Shown here piece by piece: positions 1 to 11,500 of a stretch of DNA of 64,000 nt. Source of the stretch: Liolophura sinensis. Taxonomy: Eukaryota > Mollusca > Polyplacophora > Chitonida > Chitonidae. Position 1 is the first letter of the stretch; each line of letters begins with the position of its first letter. The position numbers were made by a program, and so were the translations under genes. A model generated the notes under the pieces. That model did not search any database, was not told where the DNA came from, and was given only the letters and a program-made list of their open reading frames with translations. Location: positions 28,003,608 to 28,067,607 of the forward strand of contig NC_088300.1 of NCBI RefSeq assembly GCF_032854445.1, read 5' to 3'.

Positions 1-484
1 CAGTTTTTTGGGTATGTTTCTTCTTCAAGAAGGACACGAGCTGAAAACTGTACTATAGGGTCATGTTATGAAATGTTAAAAAGTTCATTAGTTTCCTTGA
101 AATGGAAATTGAGTGCCATTATGTTTGGCTAATTGTCTTCCTTTTTATGTCTTGCTTTATGTTGTCTGTTTCATCTCCTGTAAAACGTTAAGTGTTCTAG
201 ACCTTCACCTTGTGATCTAGATTAATATCACAAAACTTTATGACTTTCATGCTCAAAACTATTGTTTGAATTACGATTGTTTGAAATCATTGTTTATGTG
301 ATTAAAAGGTTCTTATGTAAGCTATGGGGACTCGAGGGGGACAACTCTTACCGCAGCCTAGAGAGACAACTATTGAATACATTATTGATTTCACGATTTT
401 TATGCTCTTCAGAGATTTGACAGTTCAAGCGCATCATAATTTGTGAGATTAATGTCAGCTGTATTTATATGTGCATTTATCCAG

Positions 485-651
485 CACTTATCAGAACCTG
501 AGGACCCAAAGCAAAAAGGCAAAGGTGGCAAGGGTATGCAGAAGCAAGGTGTGAAGAGCTCAGGATCAGGGCTGAGTGGTGGTGGTGGAACTGGTGCAGA
601 CACACTGTCATGTCGTGATGAAGAAGTGGATGGCTCTGACAATGGGTTTGT
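485..651 (+). CDS. USP44/49: USP44/49 exon a (linker before the finger/palm)
   Basis: This exon encodes a Lys/Gly-rich low-complexity insert with SGSGLSGG, comparable to the SSGLSGG stretch in the variable insert of human USP44. The donor is GTGAGT at 652 in phase 2, and GT joins C of the next exon to make Val, so the frame is consistent. The 3' splice site could be the CAG ending at 484 or the one ending at 494, so the left edge is uncertain by 10 bases. Confidence 0.7.
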
Positions 652-3600
652 GTGAGTGGTGAGACGAGCTTTTACCTGTCATTATGTTATATATTTATGA
701 CTTGTAAACACCAATCAAATAAAACTGTGGATTGTCATGGGTTTCCTCCGGGCTCTGCACAGTTTTCTTCCACCATAATGCTGACCAACGTTGTGTAAGT
801 GAAATATTCTAAAACACCAATCAAATAAATAAACCAATCAAATGGATAAATAAATAAAAACTCTGCTCTCCAGTTCCCAAGCTGTTTACTGCTGCAACTC
901 TTTCTGCCTGGAGTGACCTCCCCTTTATTCCTGAGCTGTTTAATGTTCTAGGTGGCTCTTCCAGGAGTGACATTCCCTTTAATCTGAGCTGTTTTCTGGT
1001 TTAGCTCTCTATGTCTGGAGTGACCTCCCCTTCATCCCTGAGCTGTTTTCTATTGTGGCTCTCTCTGTCTGGAATGACCTCCCCATTATTCCTGAGCTGT
1101 TTTCTGTTGTTGCTTTCTGCCTAGAGTGACTTACTCTTTATTTTGAGCTGTTTTCTGGTGTGGTTCTTTCTGCCCGGAGTGAACTCACCTTCATTGCAGA
1201 GCTGATTTCTTTTGTGGCCCTGTCTACTGGGAGAGAGAACTCCCCTTTATTGCTGGGCTATTTTCTATTGTATCTCTCTATACCTTGAGTGATATTCCCT
1301 TTATTCCTGAGCTTTTTTCTGCTGTAGCTCTCTCAGCCTGGAGTTACATGCTCTGTTCAGAGTGCTCTGGTCAGGCAAATGGGCTCAAGTCAGTCCTCAT
1401 GCCTTCTTACATGCAGTATGGAAATCCCTCCCAGCCTTCAAAGGATATTCTCAACAAGATGCACAGGAATTTCTTTGGTAAGGATATTTGATTACATTAA
1501 TAACTTTATATATCAATAACATTGATAATGCCATTTTCCTTCTTGGATAAAGTAGCTTACTTCCTAGATGTACTGAATGTAACATTACCCAACTAATAAA
1601 GGATGTTTGAAAGAATGAATGATTATGGTTTAACACCACATTTGATATAAAGGGTTTTTGAATTCTGCATGAGAGTATTCACTGTGACATTTATTACTTT
1701 CCTTCCATTTTGCAGTGAACTTTTGGAGAAAGTTCAGGAGGAGCTTAAAAGTGAAGGTTTGCGTGATTTAGCCCTGAATGCTGGCATGAGTGATGTTGTG
1801 TCTTTAGTATTCCAAGGAGAATTGGCCAGTCAGGTAATCTGCTCTATGCTTCATAAACATCATACAAGTTGGGAGCTTTGATCAAACCATGGGCCATTTT
1901 GCTTTTGAAAGTTTCATAATTTCCCCCTCTTTGTGGAGCTTGTGCTTGTCGCTTCTTTGTATATTAAAATGAAGACACTAAATGTAATTTTAATCAGAAC
2001 TTAATGATGTTGTTGCTGTTAAGTCATGCCAAATTCTGAAGTCAGTTCAGGGGTTTTGCCAGTAGAGGGTGCTGTGAATGTAAATATTGAAAGTAGTCCT
2101 TGTTTTCAGAGGATGCATATATAGGAACCATTCTGTACAGAAAAATGTAGGACATATTATATCTCTAAATATGTACAGAGAATGACTTCACAAACTGTTA
2201 CAGGTGACATGCCTGATGTGTGATTATCACTCTAGAACTGTAGAGCCATTCACAGACCTGTCCTTGGAATTCCCAGAACGGTACCAGGTGTCTGATGTGG
2301 ACTGGTCCAAGCCCAGGGGACCATGTTACCTCACAGGTTAACTAATTAACATGGAATTAACATTTACTTAACCATTCATGGAAGCTCTCATTCTTAAAAT
2401 TATTATGTATTGAGTTAGGATATGCATCATAACCACTTTGTTTACCACTAAATTTAAACAGAAGATTTTATACAGTTTTATGTACAGTAATTTTGATTAT
2501 GACGCCTTTGTAGAGATGCTGGAAACATTTACTGAAGTTGAAGTGCTGGATGGTGAAATATATGCCTGTGAGCAGTGCAATAGTAAGTAAATATATGCCT
2601 ATGAGCGCTGGTAAGTTGTGGTCAAGCATTCACTGTTCATGGTTTGTGAAACCATTCTCTATACATATTAAGAGATATAATATATTTATGTATAAGTTTG
2701 AGAGTACTGTGCATGTAAGCAATACAGTGTTTCACAAAATTTTGTTTTATATATGAGCATTTTTTTGTATGAATTGTAGTGTTTTCCGTTCTTGTTATCT
2801 TCAAACAGGATAAGTTTAAACTTTATTCATGGTGTACTTGTGAGGTAGTGTAACTTCTTTGGAACAACACAATTTTGATTCATAATTCATGAGTTATTTG
2901 CATTTCCATAATTAACGTGTATATATTTATGTATAGTCTTGTCAATTTGTTATAGGCGGAACAATATTTTTATGTTTTTCTAGAAAAACGCAGAAATGCC
3001 TCTAAGAAGCCAGTTGTATTAACAGATGCCAAGAAACAACTGCTTGTTAGTCATTTGCCACAAGTTCTCAGGCTTCATCTTAAACGATTCAGGTAAGATT
3101 CAGGTATAGGATATTATTTTGATATGTAATATTCATGTTAAGGTTGTATGCGCAATAATGGTAATGAACGAAAATATTTGACATTCATCCTTGAATTATG
3201 TTTTGAAATGGCTGTAAAGTTCATAGCATTGGAATTTGGGTAGGCTTTGGACTAATATAGATAATATGTTACAGAATGGTCAGGTGGTCTAAGTGTTAAG
3301 CTCCAAAGGAGTATTAACGTTCGCAGGGATTGAAATATGACCCTGTCATATCTTGAGAAAAGTGGTCTTCCATCTTCTGCTGAGTTCCTTCACCCTTCAA
3401 TCCTTACATCACTGTAATTCTTCAACCTTTTCGCATGTTTGCAATGTGTTTATTCAAGCATATTCTGAAGGCATTACTCTATGTAAATTGGTAAAATTAT
3501 AATTTTGGTGGAGCCCTGAAATTGGTCAATCCAAGCAATCTCCAAAATGAAATTGTGCATGTTCCTGCAGCGAAAGCTGTCCTTTCATATGCAAAAAAAA

Positions 3601-4919
3601 TTGAGGAATTAGGTTAGTGAGCTAATCTAGTCATGTGACTGTTCAGCAGAATGTGATTTCAGCAGAATGTGACTGATTAGTCAGGTAATTGACAAGGTCA
3701 CATAACATCATGAATATTTCTGATGACGATTAGTCACATCAGTCAAGTCAGATTTGTTCCATGTGTTCAGGTGGTCAGGCAGGTACCACAGAGAGAAGAT
3801 CTGCTCGCATGTGAGCTTTGAGCGTATCTTAGACATGGAGCCGTACTGCGATGAGTCTTTGCACAACAGTCCCTGTGTCTACCATCTATCAGGGGTTGTG
3901 GTACACCATGGCGTTGGGTTTGGCTGTGGTCATTACACAGCTTACATCTGGAGTGAGGGTGCAGGTAATCTTATCTTTATCTACAGCAGAGACGGCAACT
4001 AGAATTAAGGTGTATACTCTTTCTGCATAGGTCTACAAGGTACAGTGTTTATCATATAACCATAAATCTGACTGCCGTCATTGAAGTGAAATATTGTTAT
4101 TTATTTATTTATTTATTTGATTGCTGTTTTATGCTGTGAGTCAAGAATATTTCACTTATACGACGACAGCCAGCATTATGGTGGGAGGAAACTGGGCAGG
4201 GCCCAGGGAAACCCACGACCATCCGCAGGTTGCTGAGACCTTCCTGCATATGATCAGAGAGGAAGCCAGCATGAGCTGAACTCACAGCAACCGCATTGAG
4301 TCTCCTGGGTCATTATAAACGTTTGAAAATAGTTATAAGAAAAGTTGCATTGTGATGTGATGTAGCACGCTGATAGGGCCATCCTTATAAAAAATGGGTT
4401 GGTTAGTAGGAATTCTTTTTTGAAAAAGATATTTCAAAGATTTAAATGTTGAGGCAACATATTTTTGATGAAGGCCAAGTTGCAAGTACAAATTTCATCA
4501 GTTCATTTTTGTCATTTGCTTGTTCTGTATCAATGTGTTTTAAGTCACCATGTATTAGTTTGAAATGTAATCATCATGTATATATTACAAGTAATAGCCT
4601 TATGCATATATAAGGTGTCTTCCTCTGCAGACAAGCCATTTCATTTCAGTTTTTCTTTTTGTTCTTCACAGATTCATGGGTTTGGTGCAATGATGCAAAA
4701 CAGGAGCTGTGTTCATGGGAGAAAGTGTGTGCAGCACAGGCTTACATTCTGTTTTACACCATGGATCAGTGTGGTGGTAAAGCATCACCTCGTGCCAGCC
4801 AACAGTCTGCTCTCAGTACTCTACCTCTGATGGATGACGTCTACAGCCTCACATCACAGTCTTCCAGGGAACAGTCCACGAACTCGCTCATTCCAACCAT
4901 ACGGAAACCTCTCAGATAA
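485..4919 (+). CDS. USP44/49: USP44/USP49-type ubiquitin carboxyl-terminal hydrolase, 3' part (5' truncated by window edge)
   Basis: Eight exons join in frame: 485-651, 1337-1477, 1716-1833, 2204-2336, 2514-2582, 2984-3092, 3771-3964 and 4672-4919, giving 392 residues to a TAA stop. What is seen: the [12 protein letters not shown] box, a zinc-binding pair of CxxC motifs (VTCLMC near residue 143 and YACEQC near 204), [17 protein letters not shown], and the catalytic His box [10 protein letters not shown] (His about residue 300) followed by WVWCND. These match the order and spacing of human USP44 and USP49 closely. The Cys box and the N-terminal ZnF-UBP domain are not in the window. USP44/49 cysteine proteases remove ubiquitin from histone H2B in the nucleus, and USP44 has also been linked to the spindle checkpoint; those roles here are inferred from the family. 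The tail after YILFYT is about 65 residues, Ser/Thr-rich and not conserved. Invertebrates often have one gene for both vertebrate paralogues, so I do not choose between the two names. Confidence 0.93.
731..860 (+). repeat. 3' fragment of SINE family A in a USP intron
   Basis: Contains GGGTTTCCTCCGGGCTCTGC, CACCATAATGCTG, GTAAGTGAAATATTCT and AAACACCAATCAAATAAATA, the 3' body and tail of the SINE seen complete at 28365. The tRNA-derived head is missing. A second short piece of the tail (AAACACCAATCAAATAAA) lies just upstream, near 706. Confidence 0.75.
879..1345 (+). repeat. 54-bp minisatellite, about nine units, covering a 3' splice site
   Basis: Units begin near 879, 933, 986, 1040, 1094, 1145, 1199, 1255 and 1309. 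The rough unit is GAGCTGTTTTCTGTTGTGG, CTCTCTCTGCCTGGAGTGAC, CTCCCCTTTATTCCT. The last unit runs into USP exon b: the real acceptor CTCTCAG|CCTGGAGT aligns with CTCTCTGCCTGGAGT in the other units. The array therefore repeats a pyrimidine tract, a splice-acceptor position and the first exon bases. Most units lack the AG, but the unit at 933 keeps TTCCAG|GAGT. Confidence 0.9.
1337..1477 (+). CDS. USP44/49: USP44/49 exon b ([10 protein letters not shown] ... QQDAQEFL)
   Basis: Encodes [15 protein letters not shown], then the [21 protein letters not shown] box, a hallmark of this subfamily. The acceptor is TCTCTCAG and the donor is GTAAGG. The acceptor lies in the last unit of a 54-bp tandem repeat (see the repeat entry). 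Confidence 0.95.
1716..1833 (+). CDS. USP44/49: USP44/49 exon c
   Basis: Encodes [15 protein letters not shown] through VFQGELASQ. Starts in phase 2 after CCATTTTGCAG and ends in phase 0 at GTAATC. It corresponds to the linker before the first CxxC of the USP finger. Confidence 0.95.
2204..2336 (+). CDS. USP44/49: USP44/49 exon d (first CxxC)
   Basis: Encodes [16 protein letters not shown], then [11 protein letters not shown], a signature of USP44/49. The donor GTTAAC is weaker than the others but is the only one that keeps the frame into the next exon. Confidence 0.93.
2514..2582 (+). CDS. USP44/49: USP44/49 exon e (second CxxC)
   Basis: A 69-base exon encoding [14 protein letters not shown], then IYACEQCN, the second zinc-binding pair of the USP finger. 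It lies between CTTTGTAG and GTAAGT and enters and leaves in phase 1. Confidence 0.93.
2984..3092 (+). CDS. USP44/49: USP44/49 exon f
   Basis: Encodes [20 protein letters not shown], then [12 protein letters not shown]. The acceptor is TTTTTCTAG and the donor is GTAAGA in phase 2. Confidence 0.95.
3411..3615. mobile_element. MITE-like element copy 1, in a USP intron
   Basis: One end reads TGTAATTCTTCAACCTTTTC followed by GCATG. The other end reads CATATGCAAA followed by TTGAGGAATTAG, its degenerate inverted counterpart. Internal text such as TTGTGGAGCCCTGAAATT-like and TTATTCAAGCATATT recurs in opposite orientation at 63120 and 56359. No coding capacity. The superfamily is unknown to me. Confidence 0.65.
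3771..3964 (+). CDS. USP44/49: USP44/49 exon g (catalytic His box)
   Basis: Encodes [11 protein letters not shown] through [12 protein letters not shown] and so carries the active-site His of the USP fold. The acceptor is TGTGTTCAG and the donor GTAATC leaves phase 1. Confidence 0.96.
4098..4315 (-). repeat. SINE family A copy, minus orientation
   Basis: Begins with (TTTA)n on the plus strand (the 3' tail), then TCAAGAATATTTCACTTATA, CAGCATTATGGTGGGAGG, ACCCACGACCATCCGCAGG, CTCACAGCAACCGCATTG and TCCTGGGTCATTA. The 5' end of the tRNA-like head is missing. It lies in the last USP intron, antisense to the gene. Confidence 0.85.
4672..4919 (+). CDS. USP44/49: USP44/49 last exon
   Basis: Encodes [20 protein letters not shown], then [10 protein letters not shown], completing the catalytic core with the Asn-Asp that follows the His box. 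A Ser/Thr-rich tail ends in IRKPLR and TAA. The acceptor is TCTTCACAG. Confidence 0.95.
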
Positions 4920-5172
4920 TGTTCAGCTCTATCTCCTGTGATACAGTCATCATTTTCTGTCTATATTCCATCCATTAATCAGAATATACGTTACAATGTT
5001 TTACAATATATTTGGTGTCAATTCTTTGGCTACTTATGCCAAGCTGCAGCCAGTCTGGAAAGAGCTTGATTTAAAAGTTCCACTTGATTGGCCACTGATC
5101 TTTACACCAAAACCACCCGATTTCACTCTCCAGATGGAGGTCTCCTTTATTAGTGGAGATTAATTGGTTATC

Positions 5173-5364
5173 ATTTTTTATTCGAAGGACAGCAATCAGG
5201 TTTATTGGTGGAGGAAACTAGAGTGCCAAGAATACACCCGACTTTGGCCAGGTACCTGACAAACCCAACTTCAAGCTGCATCTGAAACAATGAGCTCTAT
5301 TCTAACTTGTGACCTTCGAGGTCAAGGGAAGCCTGATAGTTGCAGCAAGCCAGTTCTTTAACTC
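5173..5364 (-). repeat. Degenerate SINE (A-related subfamily) in the USP 3' flank
   Basis: Shows AGCAATCAGGTTTATTGGTG, GAGGAAACTAGAGTGCC, CCAGGTACCTGACAAACCC, and a decayed tRNA-like head ending in GCAAGCCAGTTCTTTAAC. It shares the general order of family A but has CAGGTACCTGACAAAC in place of CAGGTTGCTGACAGAC, so I treat it as a sister subfamily. Confidence 0.6.
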
Positions 5365-5806
5365 CTTTATTAAGGCATTTCTGCTTTTCAAGTTCTTTTG
5401 ATCGCTGTCTGGTCTTTTCTCCCTGAAAGGATAAGCATTCTGAGATGCACAGCATGCGTCTGTGGTATTTTTACTGACACTCTGATCGGTATTTTTCCCC
5501 CCACACTATTCTTAGTACATAAAAACAACATGATTCAAACAATGACCATAATATTTGTTTATTTAATGCAAAATAGGACCATTGCTTTGCAGACTAGCTG
5601 TCCGAGCTGACTTTAACATGCCTGATAGACAGGAAACATTTAGAGCCATTACAAATTCTTATATAATATTAACACATTATGCTAGGCGTTCAACAAAAAC
5701 AGAGCCTTAAATTACATGTATCAGGCTGCAAAAGAATACCCCAACTGTGTCCATGGTGATTTGGACCAGTGGTGCTGGGAATGTGATACAAGCCATGGAA
5801 CAGTGA

Positions 5807-5812
5807 AATAAA
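5807..5812 (+). terminator. Candidate polyadenylation signal AATAAA (USP gene)
   Basis: AATAAA in the context GTGAAATAAAAACTTTG, about 890 bases after the USP stop. It is followed by a T/G-containing stretch (CATCTGTTGTTAGT) that could be the downstream element. Not verified by cDNA. Confidence 0.35.
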
Positions 5813-6095
5813 AACTTTGAGTAACAACATCTGTTGTTAGTAAACTTTAACCAACCCTCCCCAATGACAGTAAATCGAGAACAGCAAACAGCTCATGGCA
5901 AGAGTTAATGCCAGGACTGCAGTAGAAAATCACTCTGGTTTCATGCCAAAGAGTGTATCCCCAGATGTCATCAGTTGAATGTTAAAACAATGGACATGGA
6001 CAACTTGCCACGAGCCCAGGACAAGGTAGAGTTAAATGGACATAAACACAAATGTAAAAATGAAAAAAAGAAATAATGAATCTAAGACATCACAA

Positions 6096-8405
6096 TTTAA
6101 TTATACCGAAGCCTTAACCATAAGACTACAAACACTGAAATGTTGATCTGACCAGATGAATAATATAAATATATGCAGACATAGTGTATATTCATATATA
6201 TATGTGTGTGTGTGTGTATATGTGGAGGATGAGATGCCTACAGATCAGTGAATGGTGAAGAAAGATAATATCAGACTATAAACAATACTGGGCGGGCTAT
6301 AGGCTTCAGTCGTCAGGGAGATAAACAGATATTTTTACAGTGTATACATACATATATATGGTAAGAGTTAGTATTCGTTGTAAGCTGACTCCTGAATCTG
6401 CTCACACCAGACTGATATCTTGCCTGCTGCTGTACAAAGGTTTACCATTCTCTTCTTCCACCTGTTTACCTCAGTGCTGATCATTCCTTCTCAATATTGC
6501 ACCTCAGATCACTGCTTCACTGCATGGGAATAATTTGATGCTAGCACTAAGGAATTACTAATCTCATGCATTTTCATCAGAATTACATTTAGTTTGGAAC
6601 AAGCTATGGGTGTACAATGTACTTCTTGAACTCCTGGAGATTATTTCACAGATAAAGTTTAGTTTGTTTCTTTTTTTTTCCTACCAAAACATTACCATAA
6701 AATGAAATTTTGATCTTTTCTGTATTGTAAAAAGACAGAAATAATAATATAAATTGCAGTTTTGATGTGTTTTGTGAATAAAAAGGTTATAAAATACATG
6801 TAGATAGTTTACTATAAAGTTACTAAGGAATAGGACACACTAAAGTTCAATTATTGAAAAAGAAATTAAAATTCCTGTCCTTCAAAATAAAACGAAATGT
6901 GAATGAAATCATGTGTCACAGACTTAAGATAACCGGATCATAGAGAACAGCTAAGAGCTTTGTGAGACAGTTTAAACCAAACATCTCAGCACTTTGGACA
7001 CATTTTGTACATTCAGCTCATTGAGAAAACAGATCTGGACATACTCAAGTTGTCTCCCCTGCTACATGACACACTGTATTTTGGTTTCGTACAATATCAA
7101 CATAAACTGAGGTCAGAGTGCATAAGTAGACTAGTACATATACAAAAGGGTTAACAACTCAAATGAAGTTAACATCATTTACAATATGAATTAATAACTG
7201 ATTTCTATGGTAATAACAGAATTGCAAATATATGTAGATACAGATGCGAAAACTTGTGTATTTCAAGTTAGACAGAAAGAGTTCCCTTTAGTGGTAAATA
7301 ATTCATGGCTATTAAATAGTCTATATGTACACAAACTAACAAAACTGTATCACAATACAACTGAAATACCGGTCACAGTAAACAGAAAAAGACGGGTCAC
7401 TGTATCTGCATGTCCAGTAGCAAAGAAAATCACACTGCTCTCAACATTTCTATGCACTATTTCAGGAGATAATTTTCTAATGACTTTTGTAAAATTTGGA
7501 ATTATTTAACAACTCGCTATATACAAATCTTATTTTACTACTTCTGCAGTAGAACACATACAAACACACAGAAAAACTGATACAAATTACTGAAGCATGT
7601 ACATCATGGTTATATAAAACTGCTCAACACATCAAGCCACTCGCTTCACTCTCCACTGTCTCCACAAGCACCCTTTTCTCACGGGCACTCATCCAAACAT
7701 CGTCTTTACACTGGTATAAATTAAGTAAGCATTCTAACATCATATAAGTACTAAGCATACGTCCCATGAGAATGGGGTCCATCACAAAGTCTGAGCAGTC
7801 TTCACCACTATCTTTATAGTTCTCGCAGCATCCATGGATCATGACGACAGACAATGAGCAAGAGACGTCACAAGAACACTGATTGCTAGCTTGATGAGAG
7901 CACAGCAGTCACATCCTAAAGCAGGAAAAGTCGGAGGAACTATGTACAAATCTTCCCTGACCATGTGGTAGAATATAAAGATTGGGTTGATCGTCGTCTC
8001 CAAACCTGAAGTGTTGGAAGCCAACAGGTCTGATGGTCTAGAAATACATGTATCATGGCATTCTCAGCATAGCCATTAACACAATAAGTCTCTAAATTGT
8101 CCTGTCACAAGACTGCATTTTTTCTGTCTACAAAAGCACAGATCATTTTGATAGTCTTTGTCCATGCAAGGAGGTCACCAGGTTTCAGTATATGCAGGGA
8201 GGTCGCCAGGTCATCATCTCCTATGCTGACATACAGTGGGAGACCTGGGGCTATCCTTGATCACCCTTTGCTCCCCCCAGGCACACAATGGATTCTTCCT
8301 TTGGACCCGCCCATCTGATATCCATGTTCCTGGAGAAGGGGCCTGCTGGCTGGAGAAGGGTAGTTGACATCAGGAAGAACTGAAAGATCAGCTGTAGTTC
8401 CGATC
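6096..8405 (-). other. RIPOR: Probable 3' UTR of RIPOR; candidate ATTAAA at its far end
   Basis: Follows the RIPOR stop on the minus strand. On the plus strand I find no TTTATT (minus AATAAA) between 5.8 and 8.4 kb. TTTAAT at 6096-6101 gives ATTAAA on the minus strand. The two facing transcripts would then end about 300 bases apart. The short open frames inside (for example 7624-7854, minus) have no support as genes. This is an inference; the boundary is uncertain. Confidence 0.3.
6192..6224. repeat. TA/TG microsatellite
   Basis: ATATATATATGTGTGTGTGT followed by GTGTATATGTG; simple dinucleotide repeat in the intergenic stretch. Confidence 0.9.
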
Positions 8406-8500
8406 TCAGGAACTTAAGTCAAACTTCTTCTTCACCTGTATTCCCTGGAAACCATGTGTGCCAAGTTGAGCCTCCCCGTATGCTTTCTTCCCTTCCTCAC
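8406..8500 (-). CDS. RIPOR: RIPOR last exon
   Basis: Encodes GEEGKKAYGEAQLGTHGFQG and IQVKKKFDLSS, then TGA. GEEGKKAY matches GEEGQSAH/GEDGRLAY at the same place in vertebrate RIPOR. The short basic tail differs from the vertebrate ends. Confidence 0.94.
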
Positions 8501-11500
8501 CTGCAGTATAACATGTATGTTATCAATCAGTGAAGTAGTCAATTTATGCACTCTTACATGCATTAGAGTAAACGAGACAGTTCTCAATTATTTTATTCTA
8601 TTTATCTGATTGATGTTTAAGGCAGTACTCAACAATTTCCGTTTATACGACAGCCATCAGGTTTAGGGGGGAGGAAACCAAAAGGTCTGCAGTAAGCCAA
8701 CAACTTTCGCTAGTTACCTGACAAACCTCGTGACACAGTTACACACGAAGCAGTAAGAGCTGAATACGAGCCTCATTGGTCAAAGCCTAATAGCTGCACA
8801 GAGCAAGTGCTTTAACAATCTGGGCCAATGCACTTGTCAAATACTTGCAAAATTCTAAAATTCAAAATCTTTTTCTATCCCCTGTGTAATGTCAACATAC
8901 ATATTGCTAACTTCACTACATACACCATAAAAAGTTCAATGTGGTCGCAATACATTTTGGCCAGGATTTCACACTGTAAACTACAGACCACCACCTGCTA
9001 CCATATGGATATTCCATGCCTGTTTCACACTTTTCAGACTAACTATAACATCACATACACTTCACACAAATGGAATAGAACCACCCAATCCGCTGAAGCC
9101 AGTGACCACATACCCAGTGAGTAGAGAGCATCCTTGGCCCTGGCCCTCACCGTCAAGGAGCTATCAGTCTGACAAAGGTACACCAACTGGTTTATGCTCT
9201 CAGATGCCTGAAAAACAAGCAACCATGACAGTGCAAAATTCTGAGTTCAGTAATGTACACCCATTACATGTGAAACTCTATGGAAAAAATGAATATGTCC
9301 ATGCACTATAAATGCCCCTGGATTTTTGTAAAGCTAAGACAGAATCTATTTAAAGTCTTTTCATATGTAAAAAAATAAGTAACAACATATGGTGAAGCAT
9401 TTGTGAATTGTATAACCATACATTACTATACAACTCCCTAGAATCATGTTGTAAGTTCACTCTACACAAAAAGAACACATTAGTCATACTTACTCTGAGT
9501 AGGGATAAAGCAACGCAGGCACCAGCTCTTGCTTGGACATCTTTGTCTTCAAGGAATTCAACAAATGCAACCATGGCCTGTAAATGCAAGTTAAATACAC
9601 TTTTGGCTTCTTGACAAAATTCTGACTACATGTATAACCTACAGCCACCAAATATTTATTTACTTATCTCATTGGTGTTTTACCCCATTCAAGAATATTT
9701 CACTAATACAGCAGCCAGCTTTATGGTGGGAAGAAACAGGAAAGAGCCTGTGGGCAACTTAAGGCCATCCACAGGATGTTGATACACCTTCCCACACATA
9801 ACAATAGGGAAAGCCAGCACGAGGCTGGACTCGAACTCACAGCCAATGCAATGGTAAGAGGTTCCGAAGTCACTGTGCTGCACTAGCATAGCTATTAACC
9901 CAGATGGAGTGCTATAACTGCATCATACGTTCAGATATCGCGTTACAATTGCAAAGTTTTATGTTTTCAAAATGACTTTTTGTCAAAACTATATTCAGAA
10001 CCTTATTTCACCATGTTTTCAATGTTTTTGTAATTTTCACTCTCCACTGTTAGAACCAAGTGAGAACAGCCACCCACCTTCTCACGATCTGGCTTCCTCT
10101 GTTCTATCTGCTTCAGGTACGTGACTGAAATACCGAGAATTTCAATAACAATCATAAAATATACACCTGACAGAATCCGCTGTTTACACACAAAATCAAA
10201 CTCCAATTTTTGAAATATAAAAGCTCCATCCTATCACGATGCACCATGGAAAAAAAAATATATAGATACATACTCTTACAAATTTCCTAGTACGGAACAG
10301 TTTTTTCAGTTAATGACTTGTAACAATGTTGCTATTGTTAGACAATTGTTAATGTTTATATACAAAGCATATAAAATGAAGAACTGTTACCTAACTGTAT
10401 CATGCATACAGGTAAACTCATGGCCAAATTGGCCCAATGCAATTCAGATCTATCATATAATATACATGTATACACAGCAGACAGATTTTAGTAAGACTGG
10501 AGAGAACGTATGGTGGGGAATTACCTGCTGACTGTTTGATGTCATACGACTCTGACATGGTAAGGATACCTAGTGTCCTCAGGCAGGAGGCTGGAGGCAA
10601 ACCTTTGTGTAACGTCAGGATTGTCTTTATCACAATGTCTACATTCCTGCTTTGTAACCTCTCAGTCATCCACACTGGAAATACAGGGCATCAGCATTTA
10701 ATCATGGCGGTCACAATGTGTTGTTGAAACCCAATACTAGTAATAAAGTTAATACATGTGCAAGATAAGCTCCTCTGCTGAAGCATTATGAAATATGCCA
10801 GATTTGTTATTTAGATGTTTATCACCTTTGATATAGTATATCTAATTCAGTATCACCTACATTTACACAGATTGGGTTTGAATCCTGTCCTAAAGATTTT
10901 ATTTTTACTTGCACAATGTGTTTGGGTTCAAACCCGACAGACATTTGTCCATGCCCTAAAAGCTGAGGAGAGAACTACGCTTCAATCAAACATGTCTGCC
11001 AAATATAATAAACTAAAATAAAAACACAAGCTTGATAGACTCTCCTACAAAAGACCTGCTACAACCCTTGTCTGGTAATGTGAATATAAACTGTCACAAA
11101 GGCTAAGCCTTATTTTCACACGAGGCAGAAGAGCATGACAAGAACACCTTCGGTGAGGCTATATAAACACTGCAGGCTGAGGAGCTACTCACATTCCCCT
11201 GCGGCTGTTTCTACATACTTCAGGCCTCCTTCCTCCTTAAAGTAATGCATAAACTGATGTAATGTCACAATGACACTGGATTTTGATTTTTCTGTGTCAA
11301 AAGTTGGCAAATCTACCACTCTGGACACGATTTCTCTGCACACTGTAAAAAAACAAAAAAAAAAAAAAAAACAATCTGGTACTGCTGTCAAATAATTACG
11401 TTGCTAGTATAAGGTCATGATAGACTGTTTATCAATACATAACAAATCATCATAACATGATAATTCAGCTGGTAACACATTGTCTTAAGCTTAAACCAGT

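Larger units (their letters stand above)
4920..5830 (+). other. USP44/49: Probable 3' UTR of the USP gene
   Basis: Non-coding sequence directly after the stop. It includes a degenerate SINE. The first plus-strand AATAAA I see that could end the transcript is at 5807. The extent is inferred from that signal only. Confidence 0.4.

Noticed and set aside
3276-3350. Possible tRNA-derived sequence (GGTCAGGTGGTCTAAGTG)
   Set aside because: Only an A-box-like stretch is visible; no clear B box or body.
7624-8024. Minus-strand frames below the RIPOR stop
   Set aside because: They lie in the expected 3' UTR, have no acceptor that would splice past the conserved C-terminal exon, and show no recognisable protein.
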